The notes under the pieces are model-generated. The model had not been told where the DNA came from, searched no databases, and saw only the letters and a list, made by a program, of their open reading frames with translations. The translations under genes and the position numbers were made by a program. This document shows, in pieces, positions 6,646 to 12,354 of a stretch of 12,354 bases of DNA (the stretch's first letter is position 1; each line of letters opens with the position of its first letter). The DNA is from Spirochaetaceae bacterium (lineage in GTDB: Bacteria; Spirochaetota; Spirochaetia; Treponematales; Breznakiellaceae): contig JAISCO010000118.1 in NCBI GenBank assembly GCA_031265535.1, positions 1 through 12,354 of the forward strand, in the 5' to 3' direction.

Positions 6646-6719
6646 TTGGCATACGCGCCCGCCGGCGGGTTTCCATGCGCTACGCGCTAGCCCACCGGCT
6701 GTGCCGCCTGCCGGCGGGA
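6646..6719 (+). repeat. Truncated palindromic repeat element, copy D
   Basis: It begins TTGGCATACGCG, the end of one element, and runs directly into CCCGCCGGCGGG and CATGCGCTACGCGCTAGC, the start of another. It ends with GCCGGCGGGA touching the yaiI-like stop codon (6720-6722). The repeat edge therefore coincides with the gene end. Confidence 0.75.
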
Positions 6720-7184
6720 TTATTGTTTTGGCTGACTATGCAATAATTTAGTAAGCAGTTTATCAAAGCTGTCAGAAAACAACTTGAGCTCTTTTTTGCC
6801 ATAATTCGCGGTGCGTATGATACTCATGCCGTTCGTTGCTAAACCTACCTGAAAATCACGGATTGACAAGTGCGCGCGGATGTTATCCGGTGTAAAAATC
6901 CGTCCGCGATCATCAATTACATCAACGCCTTTTTCTGTTAAACGGCTCGCGAGCGGCACATCGCGGGTAATCACAAGATCGCCTGTCATGGCAAGCTCTA
7001 CAATGCGGTCATCAGCCGCGCCGATCTGTTCAGAACAGAGCGACATCACGGCAAAACCGCCTTCAATACCCGGAATCGGATGGTTTGCGGCAAAAATCGC
7101 CTGTACACGCCGCTTTTCCGCCGCTTTCAGTATGACTCGCCGCGCCTCGGCGGGGCAGGAATCGGCGTCAACCAGAATTTTCAT
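6720..7184 (-). CDS. YaiI/YqxD (UPF0178, DUF188) family protein
   Basis: The 154-residue protein matches the full family length (about 150). It shows MKILVDADSCP at the N-terminus (D6, D8), GAADDRIVELA (D58, D59), GDLVITRDVPLA (D69, D75) and DDRGRIFTPDNI. These acidic residues are the conserved core of a PIN-like fold. Family members are cytoplasmic and no reaction is established. A nuclease role is only inferred from the fold. It lies 15 bp behind thrC on the same strand, so it is probably co-transcribed. The upstream gap has no good ribosome binding site, so translation may depend on coupling to thrC. The stop codon abuts a palindromic repeat. Confidence 0.88.
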   Translation of the reverse strand: MKILVDADSCPAEARRVILKAAEKRRVQAIFAANHPIPGIEGGFAVMSLCSEQIGAADDRIVELAMTGDLVITRDVPLASRLTEKGVDVIDDRGRIFTPDNIRAHLSIRDFQVGLATNGMSIIRTANYGKKELKLFSDSFDKLLTKLLHSQPKQ

Positions 7185-7199
7185 GTGGTAAACCGGCGG

Positions 7200-8489
7200 C
7201 TAGAGCAAGGCTTTGAACGCGTCAAAATCCGGCGGTATCTCTACAGACCGCGCGCTTCGCTTCATCGCCTCCACCAGACACGGCGGCGGCTTTACGGCGC
7301 CTGTAAGCGGCTCGACTACATGGGCAAATTTCGCCGGATGCGCCGTTGCCAGCACGGTATATGTGCCGGCATCCAAAAGTCCTTTTTCGCGGAGACGGGT
7401 AATTGCCTGCCAGCCGACGGCGCTGTGCGGGTCCAGTACATAAGCGGTATTCCGGTAAACTTCGGCTATGGCATCCCTTGTCTCACTGTCGCTTATCGAA
7501 GCGCCGCGAATCATTCGGCGAAGCTCGTCAGCACTCCAATGAGAGCTTAGCCGCTCGAAGTTGCTGGGCGCGCCCACGTCCATAGCGTTTGAAATGGTCG
7601 CTGTCGACTCACGCGGTGTGTAAGTTTCTCCCGCAAGGTACTCCGGAAAAGTTTTGTTACTGTTCGCCGCCGCGACAAACATATCAATGGGCGCTCCCAT
7701 CTTTGCGGCGTACATTCCCGCCGTAAGATTGCCCAAATTGCCGGACGGGACACAGAACACGAATGGTTTAGCGGCGTTTCGGGCTGTCAACGCGCCTGTT
7801 GCCGCCGCATAGTACACAGACTGCGGGATGAGGCGGGCTATGTTGATAGAATTTGCCGATGACAGCGCAAGCCGTTTATTGAGTCCCGCATCACTCAAAG
7901 CGGATTTTACAAGCCGCTGGCAATCGTCAAAGCTGCCTTCAACGGCTATCGCGTCTATATTGCCGCCCAAACCGGCAATTTGTCGTTCTTGCAATGATGT
8001 AACCCGCCCTTTGGGGTATAGTATAGTTACATTTATTCCTTCAACTTGATAAAAACCGCTTGCAACAGCGCCGCCTGTATCGCCGGAAGTCGCAACCAGT
8101 ATTTTGAGCGGTCGGTTTTCGTTACGCCGGAGGTACGCAAATACACGCGCCATAAAACGGGCGCCAAAATCTTTGAACGCCGCCGTGGGCCCGTGAAAAA
8201 GCTCCAGCATGAAGCGTCCGCCTACCTGCTTTAGCGGGGCGTCGAATGTAAAGGCTCCGTGAATAATATCCCCAAGCGCAGAGGCGGGGATCTCGTCCGC
8301 AACAAAAGGCCGTATCGTCTCGTACGCGATTTCATGAAAGCTCATGCCGCCAAGCGAGGCGGCGGCGCTTGGACTAAAACGCGGAATTTCTTCCGGAACG
8401 AAAAGTCCGCCGTCAGGCGCAAGCCCGCGGACAACAGCCGACGCAAAACTGTACGGCTCGTTACGGTTTCTGGTACTATAATATCGCAT
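7200..8489 (-). CDS. thrC: Threonine synthase (ThrC)
   Basis: ThrC converts O-phospho-L-homoserine to threonine using PLP in the cytoplasm. From the ATG at 8489 the product has 429 residues, the normal size for the Escherichia-type enzyme. It begins MRYYSTRN with the family's GLAPDGGLFVPE motif. The PLP lysine is K106 in HGPTAAFKDFGARFM. ATSGDTGGAVA and PSGNLGNL form the cofactor phosphate and glycine loops, and the C-terminus has HPAKFAHVVEPLTG. An alternative GTG at 8525 would add 12 residues encoded partly by the flanking repeat, so I reject it. No Shine-Dalgarno is visible. TATGAT (8501-8496) ends 6 nt before the ATG, pointing to a leaderless or near-leaderless transcript. The yaiI-like gene follows. 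It shares the homoserine branch point with the nearby met-type operon. Confidence 0.93.
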   Translation of the reverse strand: MRYYSTRNRNEPYSFASAVVRGLAPDGGLFVPEEIPRFSPSAAASLGGMSFHEIAYETIRPFVADEIPASALGDIIHGAFTFDAPLKQVGGRFMLELFHGPTAAFKDFGARFMARVFAYLRRNENRPLKILVATSGDTGGAVASGFYQVEGINVTILYPKGRVTSLQERQIAGLGGNIDAIAVEGSFDDCQRLVKSALSDAGLNKRLALSSANSINIARLIPQSVYYAAATGALTARNAAKPFVFCVPSGNLGNLTAGMYAAKMGAPIDMFVAAANSNKTFPEYLAGETYTPRESTATISNAMDVGAPSNFERLSSHWSADELRRMIRGASISDSETRDAIAEVYRNTAYVLDPHSAVGWQAITRLREKGLLDAGTYTVLATAHPAKFAHVVEPLTGAVKPPPCLVEAMKRSARSVEIPPDFDAFKALL

Positions 8490-8495
8490 TTCTAT

Positions 8496-8501
8496 ATCAT
8501 A
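8496..8501 (-). promoter_or_regulatory. Candidate -10 box of thrC
   Basis: TATGAT (five of six matches) lies 6 nt upstream of the thrC ATG. No recognisable -35 is present. The place for it (about 8518-8524) is GC-rich sequence at the edge of the repeat element. Weak prediction. Confidence 0.3.
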
Positions 8502-8531
8502 ACGCAAATACCGCAAACCCGCCACCCGCCA

Positions 8532-8660
8532 CCCGCCAGCGGGTTTGCACGCGCTCCGCGCCCGCCAGCGGGTTTACATGCGCTCCGCGCCGGTGTCCCG
8601 CAAGCAGGTTTTACGTCGTGCCTTAGGGTCTGAAAAAGGCGCTTGCATACGCGGCTGGCA
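8532..8660 (+). repeat. Palindromic repeat element, copy E
   Basis: CCCGCCAGCGGG (8532-8543) begins a truncated head and the module restarts inside it (CCCGCCAGCGGG at 8561-8572). The element then runs through TTTACATGCGCTCCGCGCCGG to GCTTGCATACGCGGCTGGCAG. Past the element, GTGTTTGCTTTG is shared with copy G at 11652-11663. It lies upstream of thrC. Confidence 0.8.
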
Positions 8661-8686
8661 GCAGTGTTTGCTTTGGTTTTTGGGTG

Positions 8687-8700
8687 CCCCCCCCCCCCCC
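8687..8700 (+). repeat. Homopolymer of 14 C
   Basis: Fourteen consecutive C (G on the minus strand) sit in the intergenic region, 275 bp upstream of the sulfite reductase start and 198 bp upstream of thrC. Runs of this length slip readily during replication. No credible reading frame spans it, so any effect would be on expression, or it may be a sequencing or assembly soft spot. Confidence 0.9.
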
Positions 8701-8721
8701 AATGAATAGAAAAATGAGCCG

Positions 8722-8915
8722 CAAATTATCGGAGTAAAGGCAAAAACCCAAAAGACTGCTGTCGAAGTGAACGCCGTGTCCCGCCCAACGAGGCGGGAAG
8801 GTACTAACGCGGAGCGTATGAGAAACCCGCTGTCGAACCAAAAATCTCTCCGCCCCCAGCGAGGGGCGGCAAGCTGCTAGCGCGGAGCGCATGTGCCTCC
8901 ATGGCAAATGGTTGA
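8722..8915 (+). repeat. Mosaic repeat, inverted relative to the copy beside uvrB
   Basis: Blocks shared exactly with the reverse complement of 148-376 are 8722-8738 (360-376), 8763-8773 (332-342), 8809-8821 (262-274), 8850-8861 (315-326) and 8880-8915 (148-183). Two internal blocks are in swapped order, so it is a mosaic and not one simple duplication. The last 36 bases are the perfect inverted repeat and end in the -35 of the next promoter. Confidence 0.8.
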
Positions 8916-8940
8916 CGGATTGGGTGTATGGGATTATCCT
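8912..8940 (+). promoter_or_regulatory. Promoter of the sulfite reductase gene
   Basis: TTGACG (8912-8917) and TATCCT (8935-8940) are separated by exactly 17 nt and match five and four consensus positions. The transcript would start near 8947 with a leader of about 29 nt carrying AAGGAG (8965-8970), 5 nt before the ATG. The -35 shares its first four bases with the end of the 36-nt repeat. Confidence 0.5.
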
Positions 8941-8975
8941 ATTAAATTACAGGGTTTAATAATTAAGGAGTTTTT

Positions 8976-9860
8976 ATGACAAAACAGAATAACATTGACT
9001 ATGCCGCGCTCAAAAAAGGCGGCTTTATGCGGCAGGTTCAGAAAGAATGTTTTTCGATGCGCCTAAAAGTGATTGGAGGGCAGCTTAGCTGCAAACAGCT
9101 AGAGAAAATCTGTGAGGCTGCCGCAAAATATGGAAAAGGCTATGTGCATCTTACGTCACGGCAAGGCGTTGAAGTGCCGTTTATCAATATCAAAGATGTG
9201 GAGGCGGTAAAACACGAGTTAGCGGAAGCGGGAGTGCCGGTTGGAGTTTGCGGGCCGCGAGTACGCACAATAACCGCTTGCCAGGGCGGCGCGGTCTGTC
9301 CTTCGGCGGCCGTCGAGACGACCGGACTTGCGGAAGAATTGGACAAACGTTATTTTGGCAGGGAACTGCCGCACAAATTCAAAATCGGGATAACAGGGTG
9401 CGTAAACAACTGCCTTAAAGCCGAAGAAAACGATTTTGGCGTTAAAGGCAGCGCTCTTCCAGAACGGCGCGGGACATCCTGTTCATTTTGCGGGGTTTGT
9501 GAAGCCGTCTGCGCGTATAACGCCATAAAAATAACAGAGGATGCGGATGAAAAACATCTTAATTTTGATAAAAACGCCTGCACATACTGCGGAAAGTGTA
9601 TCAAAAGCTGTCCGGAGGATGTATGGCAAGGTAAAAACGGCTATTTGTTATCTTTTGGAGGAATGTTTGGGAACGAAATAAAGCCGGGAAGCCATATTTT
9701 GCCGCTTTTATTCGAAAAAGAACAAGTTTTTAAGGCAGCCGACGCGGTAATTCGTTTCTATGAGCTCAATGGAAAATCTGGAGAACGATTGGGAAAAACA
9801 ATTGCCCGCATAGGAATTGATTGTTTACAAAAAGAATTGACCGCGGCGCTTGGACTTTGA
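8976..9860 (+). CDS. Siroheme nitrite/sulfite reductase with inserted 2[4Fe-4S] ferredoxin domain (AsrC-like)
   Basis: This is a 294-residue cytoplasmic redox protein. Residues about 17-88 form the half-domain of siroheme reductases, with TSRQG (R62). The siroheme-[4Fe-4S] cysteines are C102 and C108 (C-x5-C in TACQGGAVCPSA), then C142 and C146 (C-x3-C in GCVNNC). Two classical ferredoxin motifs follow: C169/C172/C175/C179 and C202/C205/C208/C212, the last followed by Pro. This order fits anaerobic or small assimilatory sulfite reductases such as AsrC, reducing sulfite to sulfide. Nitrite cannot be excluded. AsrA and AsrB partners are not adjacent, so electrons may come from soluble ferredoxin. 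Start and ribosome binding site (AAGGAG) are clear. Sulfide would feed the nearby homocysteine-forming enzymes. Confidence 0.85.
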   Translation: MTKQNNIDYAALKKGGFMRQVQKECFSMRLKVIGGQLSCKQLEKICEAAAKYGKGYVHLTSRQGVEVPFINIKDVEAVKHELAEAGVPVGVCGPRVRTITACQGGAVCPSAAVETTGLAEELDKRYFGRELPHKFKIGITGCVNNCLKAEENDFGVKGSALPERRGTSCSFCGVCEAVCAYNAIKITEDADEKHLNFDKNACTYCGKCIKSCPEDVWQGKNGYLLSFGGMFGNEIKPGSHILPLLFEKEQVFKAADAVIRFYELNGKSGERLGKTIARIGIDCLQKELTAALGL

Positions 9861-9870
9861 AAGCTCGCGT

Positions 9871-9924
9871 TCCGCGTTGTTCACACACCTTTTGTTCGGC
9901 TTGACAGACTTGGCAAAACGCGGA
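9871..9924. terminator. Weak candidate terminator between convergent genes
   Basis: TCCGCGTT (9871-9878) can pair with AACGCGGA (9917-9924), an 8-bp perfect stem with a long 38-nt loop, in the 67-bp gap between the convergent sulfite reductase and barrel genes. No T-run follows on either side. It is listed because the position is right and nothing better is present. Confidence 0.2.
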
Positions 9925-9927
9925 CGC

Positions 9928-11391
9928 TTAAAACAACTTTTGGAGCCTCCATGAGACGGTATACGACATTTTTCCGGTTTTGTTGTCATTGTTCAATTTT
10001 AGCCCAAAACGCCCTAATTTTCCGCTCACAGACGCGCTGATAGAGCTTGTGATATGAGCCTCTTTTTCGTCTACAATATTATATGAAAGAGCGCCTTTCA
10101 ACGTTACAAAAAAAATCATGCAGGATATTCCGCCCGAAAATTTCAGCGATTCAAACTCATGATCCGCCGCATAGTTTGGATACGGATAAATTGTATCCCC
10201 TAAACTTGCGGCGGTATGCTGGTTAATAGTTATGTTGAAGTCAGGGCGTAGGGGACCCGCGCTGAATAAAGCTCCAAACGAAAAACTGTCCATTATACGC
10301 TCCCATGATTGGGCGTCCCGTTCCATCGCCAATGACACACGGTTGATGCGTAACAGGCTGCTTTTATTCACCGGAAAACGGAAATAAACACTTGTTACGC
10401 TGCGGTCAAACGGTTTTTGCCAAGCGGCGGCGCGCAGTACCGATGATGTGCGGAACAGCATATTTCGGCGGCCTTCCCATACAAATTGCGCGGCGCTTCT
10501 GAAACCCGACCCGGGAATATAGCCGTCGAATCCTGAAAACCGCTCCCCCGCTCCGTCCGCGGCGAATGAAAGGCGCCACGGCCCAGCGCCAAATTTCAAA
10601 GCTATGTTCGCGTAAAGATCCATCCCCCATGCAAATATTTCAGAGTGGGCAAAATCTCCGGCAAAACTAAAATATGGATTTGAAAATACCGCGCTAAGCG
10701 CGTAAAACTTCATTTTACGCTCCGGAAGGTACGGCTTATCGGAAAACCATGCATCCATTTTGCGCTCTTCAAGCTGCCGCTCTGTGGATAAAACTTCAAT
10801 TCTAAATGCGGACTTAAACGGCAGCCGTAAGCCTGCTCCGTAGGTAAAAATCGTATTTGCATTTTTATCAATTTCTGTCGATAAGTATGCGTTGAACGGA
10901 CCTATTACCGGAGTTAATAAATCCATGTACATGACGGCCGTTTCCATATCACCGGCGGAAGTTCTGAGATCCGCGTTCGACACGCTGTGGGATTCAAACC
11001 ACGGCGCAGCGCGCGACCATATATTACGAGTGCGCTTCAACAGTCCCTGTGTCTCGATTCGACCGTATATCAATCTTGAACCGGTATATTTATGATATAG
11101 CCCCGTCCCCAGCGCGCTGATTCCTTTATCGGTGTGATCCCAGGGCGGTACAGGATATTTACTGTTGAGTTGTCCGCGAAGCGATAATCCTAAGGGCGCA
11201 TACAATCGCATATCCAAGCGATTGCTAAAATCACCGTTTTCTACCCACGAGCCGCTTTCCAGAACATCAAATTCAAAAAGTTTATTCCTGCCGCTCAAAT
11301 CAGTCTGCTCCGCTCCGGCCATTGAAACAAAATGCGCCGCGGTAAGCATGGCAAGTGTAAAAATAATTTTGCCTAGCATTAACGCTTTCAT
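9928..11391 (-). CDS. Predicted outer-membrane beta-barrel protein, function unknown
   Basis: I do not recognise a named family. The 487-residue product has a signal peptide (about 1-27, ending SMAGA) and then runs of alternating hydrophobic and polar residues typical of transmembrane beta-strands throughout. Aromatic girdles include YFSFAGDF, WRLSFAADG and SVYFRFPV, and the C-terminus YTVSWRLQKLF ends in Phe, as the beta-signal of Bam-assembled barrels does. There is no visible plug, POTRA or enzymatic motif. It is transcribed alone, convergent to the sulfite reductase gene, with repeats on its upstream side. The ATG at 11391 gives a complete signal peptide but has no clear Shine-Dalgarno. 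A second ATG at 11379 would shorten it by four residues. It is likely an outer-membrane channel or surface protein. Confidence 0.65.
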   Translation of the reverse strand: MKALMLGKIIFTLAMLTAAHFVSMAGAEQTDLSGRNKLFEFDVLESGSWVENGDFSNRLDMRLYAPLGLSLRGQLNSKYPVPPWDHTDKGISALGTGLYHKYTGSRLIYGRIETQGLLKRTRNIWSRAAPWFESHSVSNADLRTSAGDMETAVMYMDLLTPVIGPFNAYLSTEIDKNANTIFTYGAGLRLPFKSAFRIEVLSTERQLEERKMDAWFSDKPYLPERKMKFYALSAVFSNPYFSFAGDFAHSEIFAWGMDLYANIALKFGAGPWRLSFAADGAGERFSGFDGYIPGSGFRSAAQFVWEGRRNMLFRTSSVLRAAAWQKPFDRSVTSVYFRFPVNKSSLLRINRVSLAMERDAQSWERIMDSFSFGALFSAGPLRPDFNITINQHTAASLGDTIYPYPNYAADHEFESLKFSGGISCMIFFVTLKGALSYNIVDEKEAHITSSISASVSGKLGRFGLKLNNDNKTGKMSYTVSWRLQKLF

Positions 11392-11542
11392 ATTTTAATA
11401 TGCGTGAAAATAAGAAATGTACTTGAATTAAATTGAAAGTCGGCAGATAAAATATGCGCTTATCACATTTTTGAATCTGTTTTATGCAAAATGTACAAAA
11501 TTATAGTTGTTGCTAAAAAGATATTGGACTTGTACAACACCC

Positions 11543-11663
11543 GCCAGCCCGCCAGCGGGTTTACATGCGCTACGCGCTAGCGTCCCGGAAGCTGGGTTTC
11601 AACCTCTGCTTTTGAGACGAAAACGGCGCTTAGCATACGCGGCTGGAAGTGGTGTTTGCTTTG
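11543..11663 (+). repeat. Palindromic repeat element, copy G (diverged)
   Basis: CCGCCAGCGGGTTTACATGC followed by GCTACGCGCTAGC starts the element, and GCTTAGCATACGCGGCTGG ends it. A tail GTGTTTGCTTTG at 11652-11663 is shared with copy E. The middle is diverged from copies B and C. The short frame 11577-11807 that crosses it on the minus strand has no support as a gene. Confidence 0.7.
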
Positions 11664-11684
11664 TATTTTAATAATTTGGGCGCA

Positions 11685-11842
11685 TTTTTTGCTTCGCAAA
11701 AAACCGGGCTTTCCGCTCCAATTCCTCGAAAACGCCTGTGGCGTTCCGCCTACGGCGCTACTGCGGTATTTCCGATAAGCAAATCCACTTTGTAGATTTG
11801 CGACCAATCCCGTGCGCGGAAGAGGCTCCGGCTTTGCCGGAG
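11685..11842 (+). repeat. Block of consecutive small hairpins
   Basis: Five perfect stems follow within 160 bp: TTTTTTGC-TTC-GCAAAAAA (11685-11703), AACGCC-TGT-GGCGTT (11731-11745), CGCC-TAC-GGCG (11747-11757), GCAAATC-9 nt-GATTTGC (11779-11801) and CTCCGGC-TTT-GCCGGAG (11826-11842). Four have three-base loops. The block follows copy G and is probably a longer form of that element. No gene is seen. Confidence 0.65.
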
Positions 11843-11877
11843 AAGTACGATATTCAAGTAAAAGGTAAAAATTCTCC

Positions 11878-11976
11878 TAACTGTTCACTGCTCACCTGTT
11901 AACTGTTAATTCCTCATTGTTAATTGTTAATTGCTAACTGCTAATTGCTAACTGCTAACTGTTCACTGCTAATTGC
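11878..11976 (+). repeat. Heptanucleotide array, 14 units
   Basis: Fourteen successive units fit TMAYTSY (TAACTGT, TCACTGC, TAATTGC and close variants), with a single 1-base insertion at 11892-11899. It is the longest and cleanest of three arrays in the window. Its last unit overlaps the candidate -35 of the following gene. Confidence 0.85.
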
Positions 11977-12000
11977 TTTTTTTAATTTATGTAGTATAGT
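11973..12000 (+). promoter_or_regulatory. Candidate promoter of the right-hand lipoprotein gene
   Basis: TATAGT (11995-12000, five of six matches) is preceded at 16 nt by the poor -35 TTGCTT (11973-11978), which is partly made by the heptanucleotide array. The -10 ends only 8 nt before the first ATG. Confidence 0.35.
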
Positions 12001-12008
12001 GTTAAGGT

Positions 12009-12354
12009 ATGAAATATAACATGAAATTGATTAAACTCCCATTTTTGATGCTGGTTTTGACAGCGTTTTTTGCCTGTGTTAATGAGCTGGATGAAGAAGC
12101 GGAAGAAGCAACAACTACTAATAACACCATTGTAGATATAGCTATGCCGTCAACAGATACATACACATACGCTGCGGCTGTGCAAAAGGTAATTTTCCCG
12201 GAAAAACCCGGGGGAACAAGAGTTGTAACCCTTGCAAATTTAGAAAACAACAGCATATATCTTGTAAAAGTGAACACAAGCAATGTGTGGGTTTCAGACC
12301 AAAACACGGGAAAGGTCTTAAACATGGGCGTCCCGGAAGATGTATCGGCGAAAA
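12009..12354 (+). CDS. Predicted lipoprotein (N-terminal part, runs off the window)
   Basis: The frame is open from an ATG at 12009 to the end (115 codons). It starts MKYNMKLIKLPFLMLVLTAF and has a hydrophobic signal ending FFAC. Cys25 is the likely lipidated residue in a relaxed spirochaete-style lipobox. An acidic/Thr-rich stretch (NELDEEAEEATTTNN) follows, then a region with NLENNSIYLVKVNTSNVWVS that may be a small beta-rich domain. I do not recognise the family. A second in-frame ATG at 12021 would remove four residues. AAGG at 12004-12007 is too close to the first ATG and rather far from the second, so the start is ambiguous. It is probably membrane-anchored in the periplasm or on the surface. 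The antisense frame 12002-12325 is a shadow of this gene. Confidence 0.75.
   Translation, partial: MKYNMKLIKLPFLMLVLTAFFACVNELDEEAEEATTTNNTIVDIAMPSTDTYTYAAAVQKVIFPEKPGGTRVVTLANLENNSIYLVKVNTSNVWVSDQNTGKVLNMGVPEDVSAK

Noticed and set aside
8490..8525. GTG start for thrC adding 12 residues
   Set aside because: The extension is encoded partly by repeat-edge sequence and is absent from the normal ThrC N-terminus, which begins at the ATG at 8489.
8623..8907. 94-codon minus-strand frame spanning the 14-C run
   Set aside because: It lies entirely in repeat-derived sequence and reads through a homopolymer as polyglycine. It has no plausible start context.
11685..11703. Rho-independent terminator
   Set aside because: The TTTTTTGC/GCAAAAAA stem is AT-rich and no gene on either strand ends next to it.
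11577..11807. 76-codon minus-strand frame
   Set aside because: It covers repeat copy G and the hairpin block. Its codons simply reflect palindromic repeat DNA.

Overview
The window looks like chromosome from an anaerobic diderm bacterium, most likely a Treponema-type spirochaete. This is inferred, not proven. The clues are a BspA-like leucine-rich-repeat surface protein with the 'AGTY...W' tail common in treponemes, an RlpA-SPOR cell-wall protein, a large predicted outer-membrane beta-barrel, a lipoprotein with a relaxed lipobox, a ferredoxin-fused anaerobic-type sulfite reductase, and very repeat-rich intergenic DNA.

Layout. Positions 1-116 (minus) hold the first 38 codons of uvrB. Positions 117-982 carry no gene: they hold a promoter, a mosaic repeat, a 240/231-bp structured tandem repeat and a heptanucleotide array. 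Two envelope genes follow on the minus strand: an RlpA-like protein with a repetitive linker (983-2290) and a secreted leucine-rich-repeat protein (2413-3558). After about 450 bp of non-coding DNA come two adjacent PLP-dependent trans-sulfuration paralogues, a MetC-like gene (5162-6340) followed downstream by a MetI-like gene (4015-5151). A cluster of palindromic repeats (6380-6719) separates these from a yaiI/yqxD-family gene (6720-7184), which lies 15 bp behind thrC (7200-8489). Positions 8490-8975 are again repeats, including a run of 14 C, and end in a good promoter and ribosome binding site for a ferredoxin-fused sulfite reductase (8976-9860, plus). Convergent to it is an orphan beta-barrel gene (9928-11391, minus). 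Positions 11392-12008 hold more repeats, a block of hairpins and the longest heptanucleotide array, and then a lipoprotein gene runs off the right edge (12009-12354, plus).

How the genes fit together. ThrC, the two trans-sulfuration enzymes and the sulfite reductase all touch aspartate-family and sulfur amino-acid metabolism. ThrC consumes phosphohomoserine, MetI/MetC-type enzymes convert activated homoserine to homocysteine (with cysteine or sulfide), and the reductase can supply sulfide. RlpA, the leucine-rich-repeat protein, the barrel and the lipoprotein are all envelope proteins.

The main novelty is in the intergenic DNA, not the genes. Several repeat families recur: a ~105-bp palindromic element, a ~240-bp structured repeat and a heptanucleotide array. 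At four places a repeat boundary falls at the predicted -35 hexamer of the neighbouring gene. No mobilising enzyme is visible in the window.
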